21,951 nt of DNA from Acholeplasmataceae bacterium UBA6190 (GCA_002422045.1 DITG01000012.1:1-21951), one strand, 5' to 3'; shown: positions 7,477 to 16,284, counted from the stretch's first letter. The notes: a model not told the origin generated them from the sequence alone. A program made the numbers and translations.

Positions 7477-7842
7477 ATGGCAAGAATAGCAGGCGTTGAC
7501 ATTCCACGCGACAAGCGCGTCGTGGTTTCGTTAACTTACATTTACGGCATCGGTTTACCGATGTCCAAACAGATTTTAAAGGATGCCAACGTGAGTGAAG
7601 AATCACGTGTTAAGGCGTTATCAGAAGATGAATTGAATCGTATTCGTGACGAAGTCAAGAAATATACCACTGAAGGTGACTTAAGAAGAGAAGTAACACT
7701 CAACATCAAGCGTCTCATGGAAATCGGTTCATATCGTGGCATGCGTCATCGTAAAGGATTGCCAGTACGTGGTCAGAACACCAGAAACAACGCCCGTACA
7801 AGAAAAGGCAAGCCCAAAGCGATTACTGGCAAGAAGAAGTAG
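7477..7842 (+). CDS. rpsM: 30S ribosomal protein S13
   Basis: A 121-residue S13 in the head of the 30S subunit, contacting P-site tRNA and L5. It opens MARIAGVDIPRDKRVVVSLTYIYGIG and ends RGMRHRKGLPVRGQNTRNNARTRKG plus a basic tail. The start ATG 7477 follows TGGAGGA. It is 12 bases after rpmJ and 13 before rpsK. Confidence 0.98.
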   Translation: MARIAGVDIPRDKRVVVSLTYIYGIGLPMSKQILKDANVSEESRVKALSEDELNRIRDEVKKYTTEGDLRREVTLNIKRLMEIGSYRGMRHRKGLPVRGQNTRNNARTRKGKPKAITGKKK

Positions 7843-7855
7843 GAGGGAATAGACA

Positions 7856-8242
7856 ATGGCTAAGAAAAAGACAACCAAACGTAAGATTAGAAAAAATATT
7901 CCCGTCGGCGTTGCACACATTCATACCACATTCAACAACACGATTGTCACCATCACTGATGTTGACGGCAACGCGATTGCTTGGAGCAGTGCCGGAGCAC
8001 TTGGCTTCAAGGGTTCAAAGAAGTCCACTCCATTTGCTGCGCAGATGTCTGCGGAAGCAGTTGCTAAGTCTGCAATGGACAATGGCATGATCAAGGTTGA
8101 AGTTTCTGTCAAAGGCCCAGGCCCAGGCAGAGAAGCAGCCATCCGTTCTTTACAGGCGGCAGGTCTTGAAATTACAGCAATCAAAGACGTTACACCCGTT
8201 CCACACAATGGATGCAGACCACCAAAACGTCCACGTGGATAA
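7856..8242 (+). CDS. rpsK: 30S ribosomal protein S11
   Basis: A 128-residue S11, part of the 30S platform. Hallmarks: GVAHIHTTFNNTIVTITD, SSAGALGFKGSKKSTPFAAQ, GPGPGREAAIRSLQAAGLEI and the closing TPVPHNGCRPPKRPRG. The start ATG 7856 follows AGGAGGG. Its order before rpoA is standard for the alpha operon in Gram-positives. Confidence 0.98.
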   Translation: MAKKKTTKRKIRKNIPVGVAHIHTTFNNTIVTITDVDGNAIAWSSAGALGFKGSKKSTPFAAQMSAEAVAKSAMDNGMIKVEVSVKGPGPGREAAIRSLQAAGLEITAIKDVTPVPHNGCRPPKRPRG

Positions 8243-8260
8243 TGCCAAGGAGGGACACTT

Positions 8261-9250
8261 GTGAAAGAGTTAAAGTTTGAAAAACCAACCGCAGTAGAAG
8301 AAGTTTCCGTTGACGGCAACAAAGGTCGTTTCGTGATCAAACCCTTGGAAAGAGGTTATGGTATCACACTGGGTAATGCACTCAGACGTGTACTCTTGTC
8401 ATCTTTACCTGGCGCAGCGATCGTGAACATCAAATTGGATGGCGTCGAACACGAATTTTCAACCATGGAAGGCATCTATGAAGATGTGATGGGCATTGTC
8501 CTCAATCTGAAGAAAGTGATTTTCCAAGTTGAATCCAAAGATCCAGATTTCGAACAGAAACTTGAACTGTACGCCGTAGGCGGAGGTAAAGTGACTGCAG
8601 CAGATTTCAATCATGTTGACGGTGTTGAAATCATCAACCCAGATCAACTGATCGCAACCCTTTCCGATACTGGAAGACTTTCCATGGAAGTGACTGTACG
8701 CCGTGGCGTCGGTTATGTCAATGCGGAAAAAAATAAGGTTTTTTCCAAGAATGAGAAGAGCGTTATTCCAATCGACTCGATCTTCACGCCAGTTTCACGT
8801 GTTTCCTATCATGTCGAAAAGACAAGAGGCGACGCAGACGAACTGCAGCTTGAAATCGAAACCAACGGAGCAATCGGTGCTAAAGATGCACTTGCACTCG
8901 CATCCAAGATGCTGATTGACTATTTCTCCGTCATCGTTCAAATTAGCGAACAGGCATCATCAACAGACTTTATTTTTGAACAAGAGGAAGAACCAACCAA
9001 CAAGAAGCTTGAAATGAAGATCGAACAACTGGATCTTTCTGTACGTCTGTTCAACAGTTTAAAACGTTCAGGGATTTACACGGTTGCACAGATCATTCGC
9101 TTAACCGAGGAAGATGTCATGAGATTCAGAAGTTTGGGCAGAAAGTCCTTTAAGGAATTGAAGGAAAAACTGGCTGAACATGGTCTAGAATTCGAAAACA
9201 CTTCCAACAAAGATTCTAAATTTCATTTAGACGATGAAGAGAAGGAGTAA
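8261..9250 (+). CDS. rpoA: DNA-directed RNA polymerase subunit alpha
   Basis: A 329-residue alpha subunit that dimerises to nucleate RNA polymerase assembly. The N-terminal domain (about 1-230) has the dimer/beta contact block RGYGITLGNALRRVLLSSLPG (residues 31-51) and ADFNHVDGVEIINPDQLIATL. The C-terminal domain (about 255-315) has LDLSVRLFNSLKRSGIYTVAQI and EEDVMRFRSLGRKSFKELKEKL, the UP-element-binding helix-hairpin-helix. The start is GTG 8261 with AAGGAGGGA before it. It is followed three bases later by rplQ. Confidence 0.99.
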   Translation: MKELKFEKPTAVEEVSVDGNKGRFVIKPLERGYGITLGNALRRVLLSSLPGAAIVNIKLDGVEHEFSTMEGIYEDVMGIVLNLKKVIFQVESKDPDFEQKLELYAVGGGKVTAADFNHVDGVEIINPDQLIATLSDTGRLSMEVTVRRGVGYVNAEKNKVFSKNEKSVIPIDSIFTPVSRVSYHVEKTRGDADELQLEIETNGAIGAKDALALASKMLIDYFSVIVQISEQASSTDFIFEQEEEPTNKKLEMKIEQLDLSVRLFNSLKRSGIYTVAQIIRLTEEDVMRFRSLGRKSFKELKEKLAEHGLEFENTSNKDSKFHLDDEEKE

Positions 9251-9253
9251 ATC

Positions 9254-9610
9254 ATGGCTTACAGCAAACTAAGACGCAACAGCGATCAGAGAAAAGCATT
9301 GCTCCGCGACCTTGTTACTGATATCATCATCAATGAGCGTATCGTAACAACAGAAGCGAAAGCGATGGAATTGAAAAAACTGGCTGACAAGATGGTCACA
9401 CTCGCGAAAGACGGCTCCCTGGCTGCAAGAAGACAGGCTGCTGAAACTGTGAGATTTGAATTTGTCAAAGAAGGCCAGAACGCACTCCAGAAGCTGTTCA
9501 CCGAAATCGGTCCTAGATATCAGGATAGACAAGGTGGATACACCAGAGTGATCAAGACGGTGCCAAGAAGAGGCGATGCAGCCCCAATGGCAATCATCGA
9601 ATTCGTATAG
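9254..9610 (+). CDS. rplQ: 50S ribosomal protein L17
   Basis: A 118-residue L17 near the peptide exit tunnel. It opens with MAYSKLRRNSDQRKALLRDLVTDII, then RIVTTEAKAMELKKLADKMVTLAK, and ends GPRYQDRQGGYTRVIKTVPRRGDAAPMAIIEFV, all diagnostic. The start ATG 9254 follows AAGGAG in the end of rpoA. It is the last gene of the ribosomal supercluster; an intrinsic terminator follows ten bases after the stop. Confidence 0.98.
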   Translation: MAYSKLRRNSDQRKALLRDLVTDIIINERIVTTEAKAMELKKLADKMVTLAKDGSLAARRQAAETVRFEFVKEGQNALQKLFTEIGPRYQDRQGGYTRVIKTVPRRGDAAPMAIIEFV

Positions 9611-9619
9611 TTTTCAATC

Positions 9620-9644
9620 AAACAGGCGCTTGCCTGTTTTTTTT
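9620..9644 (+). terminator. Intrinsic terminator ending the ribosomal protein operon
   Basis: AAACAGGC (9620-9627) pairs with GCCTGTTT (9632-9639) around a GCTT loop and runs straight into an eight-T tract (9637-9644). It follows the rplQ stop by ten bases. This is a textbook Rho-independent terminator and marks the end of the long operon. Confidence 0.93.
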
Positions 9645-9662
9645 ATTTTTTTGGAGGATTCT

Positions 9663-9691
9663 GTGACTTCAAAGGCAAGACGATGTATAAT
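9663..9691 (+). promoter_or_regulatory. Promoter of the Cys-rich V4R-like gene
   Basis: GTGACT (9663-9668, four of six matches to the -35 consensus), a 17-base spacer, then a perfect TATAAT (9686-9691). The predicted transcript start is near 9698, about 26 bases before the chosen ATG 9724. It lies directly behind the operon terminator, so the downstream gene has its own transcription unit. Confidence 0.7.
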
Positions 9692-9723
9692 AAACATCGG
9701 TGAAAGACCAAAGGGGAAAGCCT

Positions 9724-10713
9724 ATGAAACTCGATCTGCTCAGGAAACTGTATCAGGACAATCATCTACAAGAAGATGCTTTTATGCACGCCGAAAGTCT
9801 CATCAGATCCTTGGATGAGTTTGCAAGAGTTGCGGGAATCGATTCTGGGATTGAGATGCTATCAACCGATGTCTTGGATCAGTTCATTCAAGTATTGGTG
9901 CTTGAGAAGAGGAATACAGTGGATAGTTTCATTGCCATGATGCGCTATTTCAGAGTCACCAAACAGCACGAACTCTTTGTAAGACTGACTCAGTACACAG
10001 GTGCTTTGGATGTCTTGGAAAGTATCTATTCCAAGATGGAAAAAGTGATTGGAAAAGAAAAGACAGAACGTATTCAGCAAGTGTTTCCCATACCAGTCCT
10101 TGGTACTGAGATCATCAGTTTAAATCGCCATACAGAGCGATTCATCAATCATCTCAAAGAACATGTAAGTGATCTTGAACTGAAACGAATCCTGACAGAT
10201 AACCACCATTTGATTCCAAGATCTTCGTTTCAAAAAGAACGTATCTTTTATGAAGCATCAGAAACACTTGAAGACTATTTGAAAGACATGCATGAACGAC
10301 ATGTTCAAGAGCTACAATCCTTTTATGAACAAGATAAAGTATGGTACGAACAGATCATCACAGAAGATGTGATTGAGTTCGTGAGAAGTAATCCTGAGAT
10401 CATGAGTGCGGTACTGAAAGATGATGCACTCTATATCACGAAAATTCCCTATGACACGAATCAATATCTTAAAGCAGAAACGAATGAGATGAAAGCCTAT
10501 CATGCATGCCACTGTCCGTTTGCCAAGGCATCCATTCTAGAAAAAGGCATCCATATCGATGCCAGATGGTGTTACTGCAGTGCGGGATTCACGAAACTGC
10601 CCTTTGAAGTTGCATTCAATCAGGAACTTCAAATCGAATGCATTTCAAGCGCACTCAAGGGAGACCCCTTGTGCAGATTCAAGATTGATCTGTCAGGGAT
10701 TAGTCATAAATAA
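9724..10713 (+). CDS. Uncharacterised soluble protein with Cys-rich V4R-like C-terminus
   Basis: A 329-residue protein without signal peptide or membrane segment. ATG 9724 is chosen because AAGGGG sits at a normal distance and the promoter would start RNA only two bases before the alternative GTG 9700. The N-terminal two thirds are helical and unrecognised, with a charged possible coiled region near 170-210. The C-terminal 70 residues carry HACHCPFAK (260-268: C262, C264), WCYCSAGF (282-289: C283, C285), ELQIECISS (C306) and LKGDPLCRFKIDL (311-323, C317). The last block, G-D-x-x-C-R-F-x-I, resembles the V4R (4-vinyl reductase-like) small-molecule-binding domain, and the Cys clusters may bind a metal. 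The family link is moderate; the substrate is unknown. Confidence 0.7.
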   Translation: MKLDLLRKLYQDNHLQEDAFMHAESLIRSLDEFARVAGIDSGIEMLSTDVLDQFIQVLVLEKRNTVDSFIAMMRYFRVTKQHELFVRLTQYTGALDVLESIYSKMEKVIGKEKTERIQQVFPIPVLGTEIISLNRHTERFINHLKEHVSDLELKRILTDNHHLIPRSSFQKERIFYEASETLEDYLKDMHERHVQELQSFYEQDKVWYEQIITEDVIEFVRSNPEIMSAVLKDDALYITKIPYDTNQYLKAETNEMKAYHACHCPFAKASILEKGIHIDARWCYCSAGFTKLPFEVAFNQELQIECISSALKGDPLCRFKIDLSGISHK

Positions 10714-10802
10714 AAAACAGAAAAGAGAGAGAACATGTTGAATCAATGCTAGGATCACCCCAACAAAAAAACAACACACATCATAGAAAAGAGGTATCCC
10801 AG

Positions 10803-11810
10803 ATGGACATCATCCGTGTGGAACACTTAACCAAAAAATTCATCATTTACGAAAAAGAATCAGGACTTAAGGGCGTCATGAAGAGTTTCTTCAACGCCAA
10901 ACGCATTGAAAAAACAGCAGTTGACGATGTGAACTTCACCATCAAGCAAGGTGAAATCGTTGGCTACATCGGACCGAACGGTGCAGGTAAATCAACCACC
11001 ATCAAGATTCTCACAGGTATCCTCACACCAACGTCTGGATCCGTTGAAGTGGACGGACTGATCCCGTATCAGAAACGCACCCAGAATGCGAAAAAAATCG
11101 GTGTTGTCTTCGGACAGCGCACGCAACTCTGGTGGGATCTGCCACTCAATGAAAGTTTTAGTGTCTTAAAAGAAATCTATCAAATCAGTGATACGGATTA
11201 TCAGGAACGCATGGCCTACTTCGAAGGTCTTTTTGGGCTATCGGAATATATGAAACAACCCGTGAGACAACTTTCCCTAGGGCAACGCATGAAAGCGGAC
11301 ATTGTCGCATCCATGCTGCACAATCCAAAATTGTTATTCTTAGATGAACCAACGATCGGATTGGATGTCATTGCCAAAGAAAACATCCGTAAAACGATCA
11401 AGGACTTGAACCAAAAATACAATACGACAGTAATCCTTACCACCCATGATTTATCCGATATCGAATCACTCTGTGACAGAATCCTTTTGATTGACAAAGG
11501 CAAAATCATTTATGACGGAGATCTTGAACGCATCAAGGCATCTTACGGCTCTAAAAAGATCATCACTTTCGAACTGAAAAGCATCACAAATATAGACAAG
11601 ATCGATGTCTCAACGTTCTTAAAGAAAGATCCGGATTTCATCCATACCGTCAAAGACAACACATTAAACATCACCTTCAACAAACAGAAACTCGACATCA
11701 AAGATATCATCAACAGTGTGTTATCAGCTGCGGATGTCATCGATATCGACATCTCAGACGATCACTTGGAAAATATCATCAAAGCGATTTATACACACGG
11801 TGTGAAATGA
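10803..11810 (+). CDS. ABC-2 type exporter, ATP-binding protein (COG4586-like)
   Basis: A 335-residue cytoplasmic ATPase that powers the two membrane proteins encoded next. Walker A GPNGAGKST at residues 57-65, Q-loop at Q105 in VVFGQRTQLWWDLP, signature LSLGQ at 157-161, Walker B LLFLDEP at 177-183, and TTHDLSD with the switch His. A 120-residue C-terminal extension follows the ATPase fold. The insert before Walker A (KSFFNAKRIEKTAVDDV) and the QLWWDLP motif are typical of the uncharacterised COG4586 group. ATG 10803 is chosen (AGAGG upstream) over an ATG at 10746 that adds unrelated residues. No clear terminator lies between it and the gene before; a weak promoter-like pair (TTGATC 10685, TAAATA 10707) is possible. 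Confidence 0.9.
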   Translation: MDIIRVEHLTKKFIIYEKESGLKGVMKSFFNAKRIEKTAVDDVNFTIKQGEIVGYIGPNGAGKSTTIKILTGILTPTSGSVEVDGLIPYQKRTQNAKKIGVVFGQRTQLWWDLPLNESFSVLKEIYQISDTDYQERMAYFEGLFGLSEYMKQPVRQLSLGQRMKADIVASMLHNPKLLFLDEPTIGLDVIAKENIRKTIKDLNQKYNTTVILTTHDLSDIESLCDRILLIDKGKIIYDGDLERIKASYGSKKIITFELKSITNIDKIDVSTFLKKDPDFIHTVKDNTLNITFNKQKLDIKDIINSVLSAADVIDIDISDDHLENIIKAIYTHGVK

Positions 11811-12613
11811 GAAGAATCAAGAAGTACTTGCCCTTCTTCAGGGCATCAATCATGCAAATGTTCATCTATAGAGGGACGATCTGGCTCTGGCTCATGGTTG
11901 ACGTCTTTCAGTTTGCGATGATGGTTTTCTTATGGAAATCGGTCTATCAGTACAATGATTCTATCAGTGGATTCACATTCAATCAGATGCTTGTTTATTT
12001 TCTTGCAACCAATCTCTTTTTCATCTTTACAGATTTGGATACGGTCTGGAACATGTCTGAAGAAATCAAGGAAGGACGAATCAGTTTGTACATGGTCAAG
12101 CCAATATCCTATAAGATTCGACTGGTCTTTGAAGTGTTTGGAAGAGCAATCGGGGTTTTGATCTTGCTACTACCTGTTGTACTCGCAACCGGAGCTGTCA
12201 TCACGTTTGTTTTTGATATCATCTGGACCATTTCAATCGTGGATATTTTGTTATCCATTTTGTTCATCCCCTTGATGTTACTCCTGATGTTTGAGTTTGC
12301 TTTTTTCTTCGGTACACTGGTCATATACACCAATAACGAATTTGGACTCGTCATTTTCATGAGTGTCTTCATCCGTATTGTCTCAGGACAACTCATTCCG
12401 ATCGCCCTTTATCCTGCCTTTCTGCAACAGATGGTTTCATGGATGCCTTTTAGATTCATCAGCTATCCGCCGCTCATTCTGATTGGCAAGATTTCAAACA
12501 GTGATGGTCTGATTGGCTTAGGCATACTTTCGGTATGGGTCATCCTGTTTAAAGTCATCAACCATTTCATGTACCGATTCTCGGTCAAGAAAATGGTTGT
12601 CTTTGGAGGTTAA
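11807..12613 (+). CDS. ABC-2 type exporter, membrane protein 1
   Basis: A 268-residue integral membrane protein with about six hydrophobic segments. It starts at ATG 11807 in a four-base ATGA overlap with the ATPase stop, so the two are translationally coupled. Recognisable features of the COG4586/4587/3694 exporter group are the N-terminal RASIMQMFIYRGTIWLWLMVDVFQ, the DTVWNMSEEIKEGRISLYMVKPI cytosolic loop, and FGRAIGVLILLLPVVLATG. The substrate is unknown. Together with the next gene it should form the heterodimeric membrane channel. Confidence 0.85.
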   Translation: MRRIKKYLPFFRASIMQMFIYRGTIWLWLMVDVFQFAMMVFLWKSVYQYNDSISGFTFNQMLVYFLATNLFFIFTDLDTVWNMSEEIKEGRISLYMVKPISYKIRLVFEVFGRAIGVLILLLPVVLATGAVITFVFDIIWTISIVDILLSILFIPLMLLLMFEFAFFFGTLVIYTNNEFGLVIFMSVFIRIVSGQLIPIALYPAFLQQMVSWMPFRFISYPPLILIGKISNSDGLIGLGILSVWVILFKVINHFMYRFSVKKMVVFGG

Positions 12614-12616
12614 CCT

Positions 12617-13402
12617 ATGAGATATGGCAAGATTTACCTCATTTTCTTCAAGCAGTACTTAAAACGTCTGATGGAGTATCGTGTCGACTTTCTGATTGGG
12701 ATGTTTGCGTTCATGCTCAACCAAGCCGCAGGATTGTTATTCCTTTATGTCATCTTTCAAAACATCACAAGTCTTGCGGGATTTTCAATCGAAGAGATTT
12801 TATTGATGTATGGATTATCGCTTATTCCTAAAGGCATCGATCACTTGTTTTTTGATAATCTCTGGCTCTTGCCACGGATCATTCGACAAGGCACGATGGA
12901 TAGATACCTACTCAGACCCGTCAATCCGCTTTACACATTTTTAATCGAACGCTTTCAACCGGATGCTTTCGGTGAAATCATCTTAGGTTCAGCACTTGTC
13001 GTCACAACCCTCATCCGGATGTCGATTGGCATTAACCTACTGAATATCTTAGCGATACTGTTATTCATCACACTGGGCATCTTCTTATTTACCGCACTGA
13101 AATTGCTCACGTCATCAACATCGTTTTGGCTCAAAAACAGTTATCCATTGATGCAGATCACCTATAACATTTCAGACTTTACCAAGTATCCTTTAAGCAT
13201 TTTTCCAAGATTCATCCAAGGGCTCATGACTTTTGTGATTCCCTTCGCCTTGGTCAGTTATTATCCAGGACTCTACATCTTCGGACGTATTTCATTTTTA
13301 GAAGTCTTGAGTTATCTGGTGATTGTACTTTCAGTACTCATGAGTGCCGGACTCTTTGTTTGGCACAAAGGACTCAAACATTACGAATCGGCAGGCAGCT
13401 AA
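12617..13402 (+). CDS. ABC-2 type exporter, membrane protein 2
   Basis: A 261-residue membrane protein with about six hydrophobic segments, similar in plan to the preceding protein (KQYLKRLMEYRVDFLIGMFAFMLNQ at the N-terminus, and a GTMDRYLLRPVNPLY loop that parallels the KEGRISLYMVKPI loop of its partner). This matches the DUF990-like second permease of the COG4586 systems. ATG 12617 follows a strong GGAGGT that overlaps the previous stop by position. It ends just before a hairpin at 13406-13436. The substrate is unknown. Confidence 0.85.
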   Translation: MRYGKIYLIFFKQYLKRLMEYRVDFLIGMFAFMLNQAAGLLFLYVIFQNITSLAGFSIEEILLMYGLSLIPKGIDHLFFDNLWLLPRIIRQGTMDRYLLRPVNPLYTFLIERFQPDAFGEIILGSALVVTTLIRMSIGINLLNILAILLFITLGIFLFTALKLLTSSTSFWLKNSYPLMQITYNISDFTKYPLSIFPRFIQGLMTFVIPFALVSYYPGLYIFGRISFLEVLSYLVIVLSVLMSAGLFVWHKGLKHYESAGS

Positions 13403-13405
13403 ACT

Positions 13406-13436
13406 ATAAGCTCTGGGATGCTATCCCGGAGCTTAT
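13406..13436 (+). terminator. Hairpin terminator after the ABC operon
   Basis: A 14-bp stem with one T-G wobble: ATAAGCTCTGGGAT (13406-13419) pairs with ATCCCGGAGCTTAT (13423-13436) around a GCT loop. It begins three bases after the permease stop. The following bases are only moderately T-rich, so it may be a partial terminator or an mRNA-stabilising hairpin. Confidence 0.65.
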
Positions 13437-13499
13437 TCATAACTTTCTTTAATAAGTTGTCAAATCACCCGCTTTCAGGTGAGTTATTACATAAAATAC

Positions 13500-13528
13500 T
13501 TGTGATTTGTATACAATCATCATACAAT
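13500..13528 (+). promoter_or_regulatory. Promoter of the endonuclease lipoprotein gene
   Basis: TTGTGA (13500-13505) and TACAAT (13523-13528) are separated by exactly 17 bases, a good sigma-70/sigma-A type promoter. The predicted transcript begins near 13535, about 30 bases before the chosen ATG, leaving space for the TTGAGGA ribosome site. Confidence 0.75.
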
Positions 13529-13565
13529 AGATATGCACTTAAAAAAACGAGAGTTGAGGAACACC

Positions 13566-15284
13566 ATGAAGAAACTATTGTTAATCCTGGGTTTAGTCTT
13601 GATGTCATTTGGCCTTTTGGCTTGTGAAACAGAAAAAACCTATACCTTGGATGAAGTCATCAAAGCCTTTGAGCTTGGCTTTTCAGGCAATGACGAAATT
13701 GAATCTGTCACCACGCATATTAATTTACCCCTACAGTCCACATTGATGAAAAATGCTGCAATCTCTTGGTCAAGCAGCAACGCATCCGTCTTGGATGAAT
13801 TTGGAACTGTCAACCGACAACTCGACGATGTCGAAGTTGTTTTGACATTGACGGTTGTCTTGAATGGATTATCCGACACAAAGACATTTACTGTGACCGT
13901 GAAGGGTACCAATGTCTATGTCGATGTGATCGTTCATGTGGATGATGAAATGTCAGACTACCGCATTCTCCAAGGACAAACGATCAATTTAGATCAACCA
14001 ACCAAACCTGGATACAAGTTCGTGGGTTGGTTCAAAGATCAGGCATTGACCATACCTTTTGTTGTTTCATCAGCCATTACAGAAAACACACATCTTTATG
14101 CGAAATTTGATATCCTGACACTTGCAAACGTCACCATCAATTACTATTATGAGAAAGTAGACACTGAAGATTATCAACTGGTCGATACGGTTGTTGTTGA
14201 AGCAGAAGTTGGGACAACCTATGATGCTACCATCACCACGATGGGTTTTATCGTCAACACTGAACAAGGCAATCTGACAGGTCTAGTATCCTCAGTGACC
14301 CCACTCGTTTTAAATGTTTATCTTGACCGTGAAGTGTATGAAATCAAGTATTATTCTGACGGCGTTCAAATCGACTTTGACTTATACAAGTATGGACAAA
14401 CCATCAATGCAGTCCCAGGACTTTCGATGTCAGGATTTGATTTTGGTGGTTGGTCAACCACACCAGACGGACAAAATCCTTATACATTTGGTAGCATTGC
14501 GACTCAAAATGTCACACTCTTTGCCATTTGGACTGCACAATCACTTTACACAGGCTATTACAGTTCAATCAACAATGTCACCGATGCGAATCTGAAGACT
14601 GCACTGAGAATATTGATTTCTTCCATGAAGACATTGACGTATACTAGCACCAGCAATATGTTAAACGTCTCAGACCGTAACCCGAACAATCCAAGCCAGA
14701 TTATCCTTGTCTACACAAGAACAATCGTTTCTGGCACATGGGATGGCGGCAGTACTTGGAATAAGGAACACGTTTGGCCACAATCCAAACTAGGTGTTGC
14801 ATCGGATTCCGATATCCACAATTTAAAACCATGTAATCCAAGCGTGAACAGCACACGTGGCAATCTGCCATTTGCAAACGGTTCGGGCACGAATAAGACA
14901 GTCTCTGGCGGTTACTATCCAGGCGATGCAGACAAAGGCGATATCGCCCGCATTCTGCTCTACATGAATGTCCGCTGGAATCTGATCATCAACACATCCT
15001 CAGTAGGAGATCTGAATATGCTCCTTAGATGGCATATGGAAGATCCTGTCGATGACTTTGAACGCAATCGTAACAATATTCTCTACGGATATCAGGAAAA
15101 CAGAAATCCTTTCATTGATCATCCCGAACTCGTTGAACGTATCTGGGGAACCATCTCAACATCAAGCCAATCAGAACAACAACCTTTATGGACACCTTCG
15201 TTTGATCCAACCTTTGAAGTGATCGAAATCATTGCTTATGAAATCGACTTATCCTTTTTCAAGAGAGAAAATCAACAGTTTTAA
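13566..15284 (+). CDS. Surface lipoprotein nuclease, endonuclease I family, with InlB-type repeats
   Basis: A 572-residue exported lipoprotein likely to degrade external DNA. The start ATG 13566 follows TTGAGGA and opens MKKLLLILGLVLMSFGLLAC, a lipoprotein signal with lipobox LLAC and lipidated C20; an upstream ATG (13533) would spoil the signal. Domains: an Ig-like module (about 25-115, ISWSSSNASVLDEFGTV), an InlB/Listeria-Bacteroides repeat (120-182, KPGYKFVGWF), a MucBP-like stretch (185-256), a second repeat (258-324, GFDFGGWSTTPDG), then endonuclease I (328-530). The catalytic signature is NKEHVWPQS with H402, then DIHNLKPCNPSVNSTRGNLPF (416-436), GDADKGDIAR (453-462) and the closing NRNPFIDHPELVERIW. 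All expected catalytic-core blocks are intact. In wall-less bacteria such nucleases are tied to nucleotide scavenging; that role is inference. Confidence 0.92.
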   Translation: MKKLLLILGLVLMSFGLLACETEKTYTLDEVIKAFELGFSGNDEIESVTTHINLPLQSTLMKNAAISWSSSNASVLDEFGTVNRQLDDVEVVLTLTVVLNGLSDTKTFTVTVKGTNVYVDVIVHVDDEMSDYRILQGQTINLDQPTKPGYKFVGWFKDQALTIPFVVSSAITENTHLYAKFDILTLANVTINYYYEKVDTEDYQLVDTVVVEAEVGTTYDATITTMGFIVNTEQGNLTGLVSSVTPLVLNVYLDREVYEIKYYSDGVQIDFDLYKYGQTINAVPGLSMSGFDFGGWSTTPDGQNPYTFGSIATQNVTLFAIWTAQSLYTGYYSSINNVTDANLKTALRILISSMKTLTYTSTSNMLNVSDRNPNNPSQIILVYTRTIVSGTWDGGSTWNKEHVWPQSKLGVASDSDIHNLKPCNPSVNSTRGNLPFANGSGTNKTVSGGYYPGDADKGDIARILLYMNVRWNLIINTSSVGDLNMLLRWHMEDPVDDFERNRNNILYGYQENRNPFIDHPELVERIWGTISTSSQSEQQPLWTPSFDPTFEVIEIIAYEIDLSFFKRENQQF

Positions 15285-15296
15285 CAGGAGGTCATC

Positions 15297-16280
15297 ATGC
15301 AGTATAGAACATTTGGAAAAACAGGTTTCAAGATTGCTGAAGTATCACTGGGGACTTGGCAACTCGGCTCCAAATGGGGAGACCCATTTGATCATGAGGT
15401 TGCAGAAAAAACCTTAAAGACTGCAGTCGATTTGGGCATCAACGCGTTTGATACCGCCGATGTCTATTCAGGCGGAGCATCCGAGCGTGCGATTGGAAAG
15501 TTCCTAAAAACAGTCGATATCAAGCCTTTTGTCATCACAAAAGCAGGCAGAAGACTCCCCAAGCAAACCAAAGAAGGATACACCAAAGAAAATCTAACAC
15601 TGTTCATTGATGACAGCAGAAAGAATCTTCAAGTGGAAGCACTCGATATGGTCTTATTACACTGTCCTCCGACGGATGTCTATTACATACCTGAGGTGTT
15701 CAAGTATCTGGATGACTTTAAGCGTGAAGGCAAAATCAAGCACTACGGTGTTTCAGTCGAACGGATTGAAGAAGGACTGAAAGCCTTGGAATATCCAGGT
15801 GTGGATGCAATCGAAATCATTTTCAATATGTTCAGACTACGTCCTATGGAACTCTTCTTTGAAAGAGCAAAAGAAAGACAAGTCGGTATCATCGTGAGAG
15901 TACCTCTGGCATCCGGATTGTTAACTGGCAAGTATCATGAAAAGACGACATTTGGTGCTCATGACCACCGCACATATAACAGAAACGGCGAAGCCTTTGA
16001 CAAAGGTGAAACATTCTCAGGTGTCGATTATCATTTGGGATTAAAAGCAGTGGATGAACTCAAAAAAGTGTTCGGTACTGAAAACCTCGCACCGATTGCA
16101 CTTCGTTGGATTCTGATGTTTGATGCAGTCTCGACCGTCATTCCAGGCGCGAGCCGCTCTGAACAGATCATTGAGAATGTGAAAGCAACCGAATTACCTC
16201 AGATCAGTGAAGCACAAATGAAGAAGGTTGAAGAGATTTACCAGACCTATATCAAAGATCCAGTCCATCATTTATGGTGA
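15297..16280 (+). CDS. Aldo/keto reductase
   Basis: A 327-residue cytosolic NADPH-dependent oxidoreductase of the aldo/keto reductase superfamily (TIM barrel). The catalytic tetrad is complete: D52 and Y57 (FDTADVYSGG), K82 (VITKAG) and H122 (MVLLHCPP). The family opening YRTFGKTGFKIAEVSLGTWQLG and the cofactor block IPGASRSEQIIENV near the end are clear. The start ATG 15297 follows CAGGAGG. It lies 12 bases after the nuclease stop and may share its transcript. The substrate cannot be told from sequence; a terminator follows. Confidence 0.93.
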   Translation: MQYRTFGKTGFKIAEVSLGTWQLGSKWGDPFDHEVAEKTLKTAVDLGINAFDTADVYSGGASERAIGKFLKTVDIKPFVITKAGRRLPKQTKEGYTKENLTLFIDDSRKNLQVEALDMVLLHCPPTDVYYIPEVFKYLDDFKREGKIKHYGVSVERIEEGLKALEYPGVDAIEIIFNMFRLRPMELFFERAKERQVGIIVRVPLASGLLTGKYHEKTTFGAHDHRTYNRNGEAFDKGETFSGVDYHLGLKAVDELKKVFGTENLAPIALRWILMFDAVSTVIPGASRSEQIIENVKATELPQISEAQMKKVEEIYQTYIKDPVHHLW

Positions 16281-16284
16281 AATC

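Noticed and set aside
10714..10802. Possible leader or regulatory element before the first ABC operon
   Set aside because: A weak TTGATC/TAAATA pair is the only promoter-like signal and no stable hairpin was found; not enough to list.
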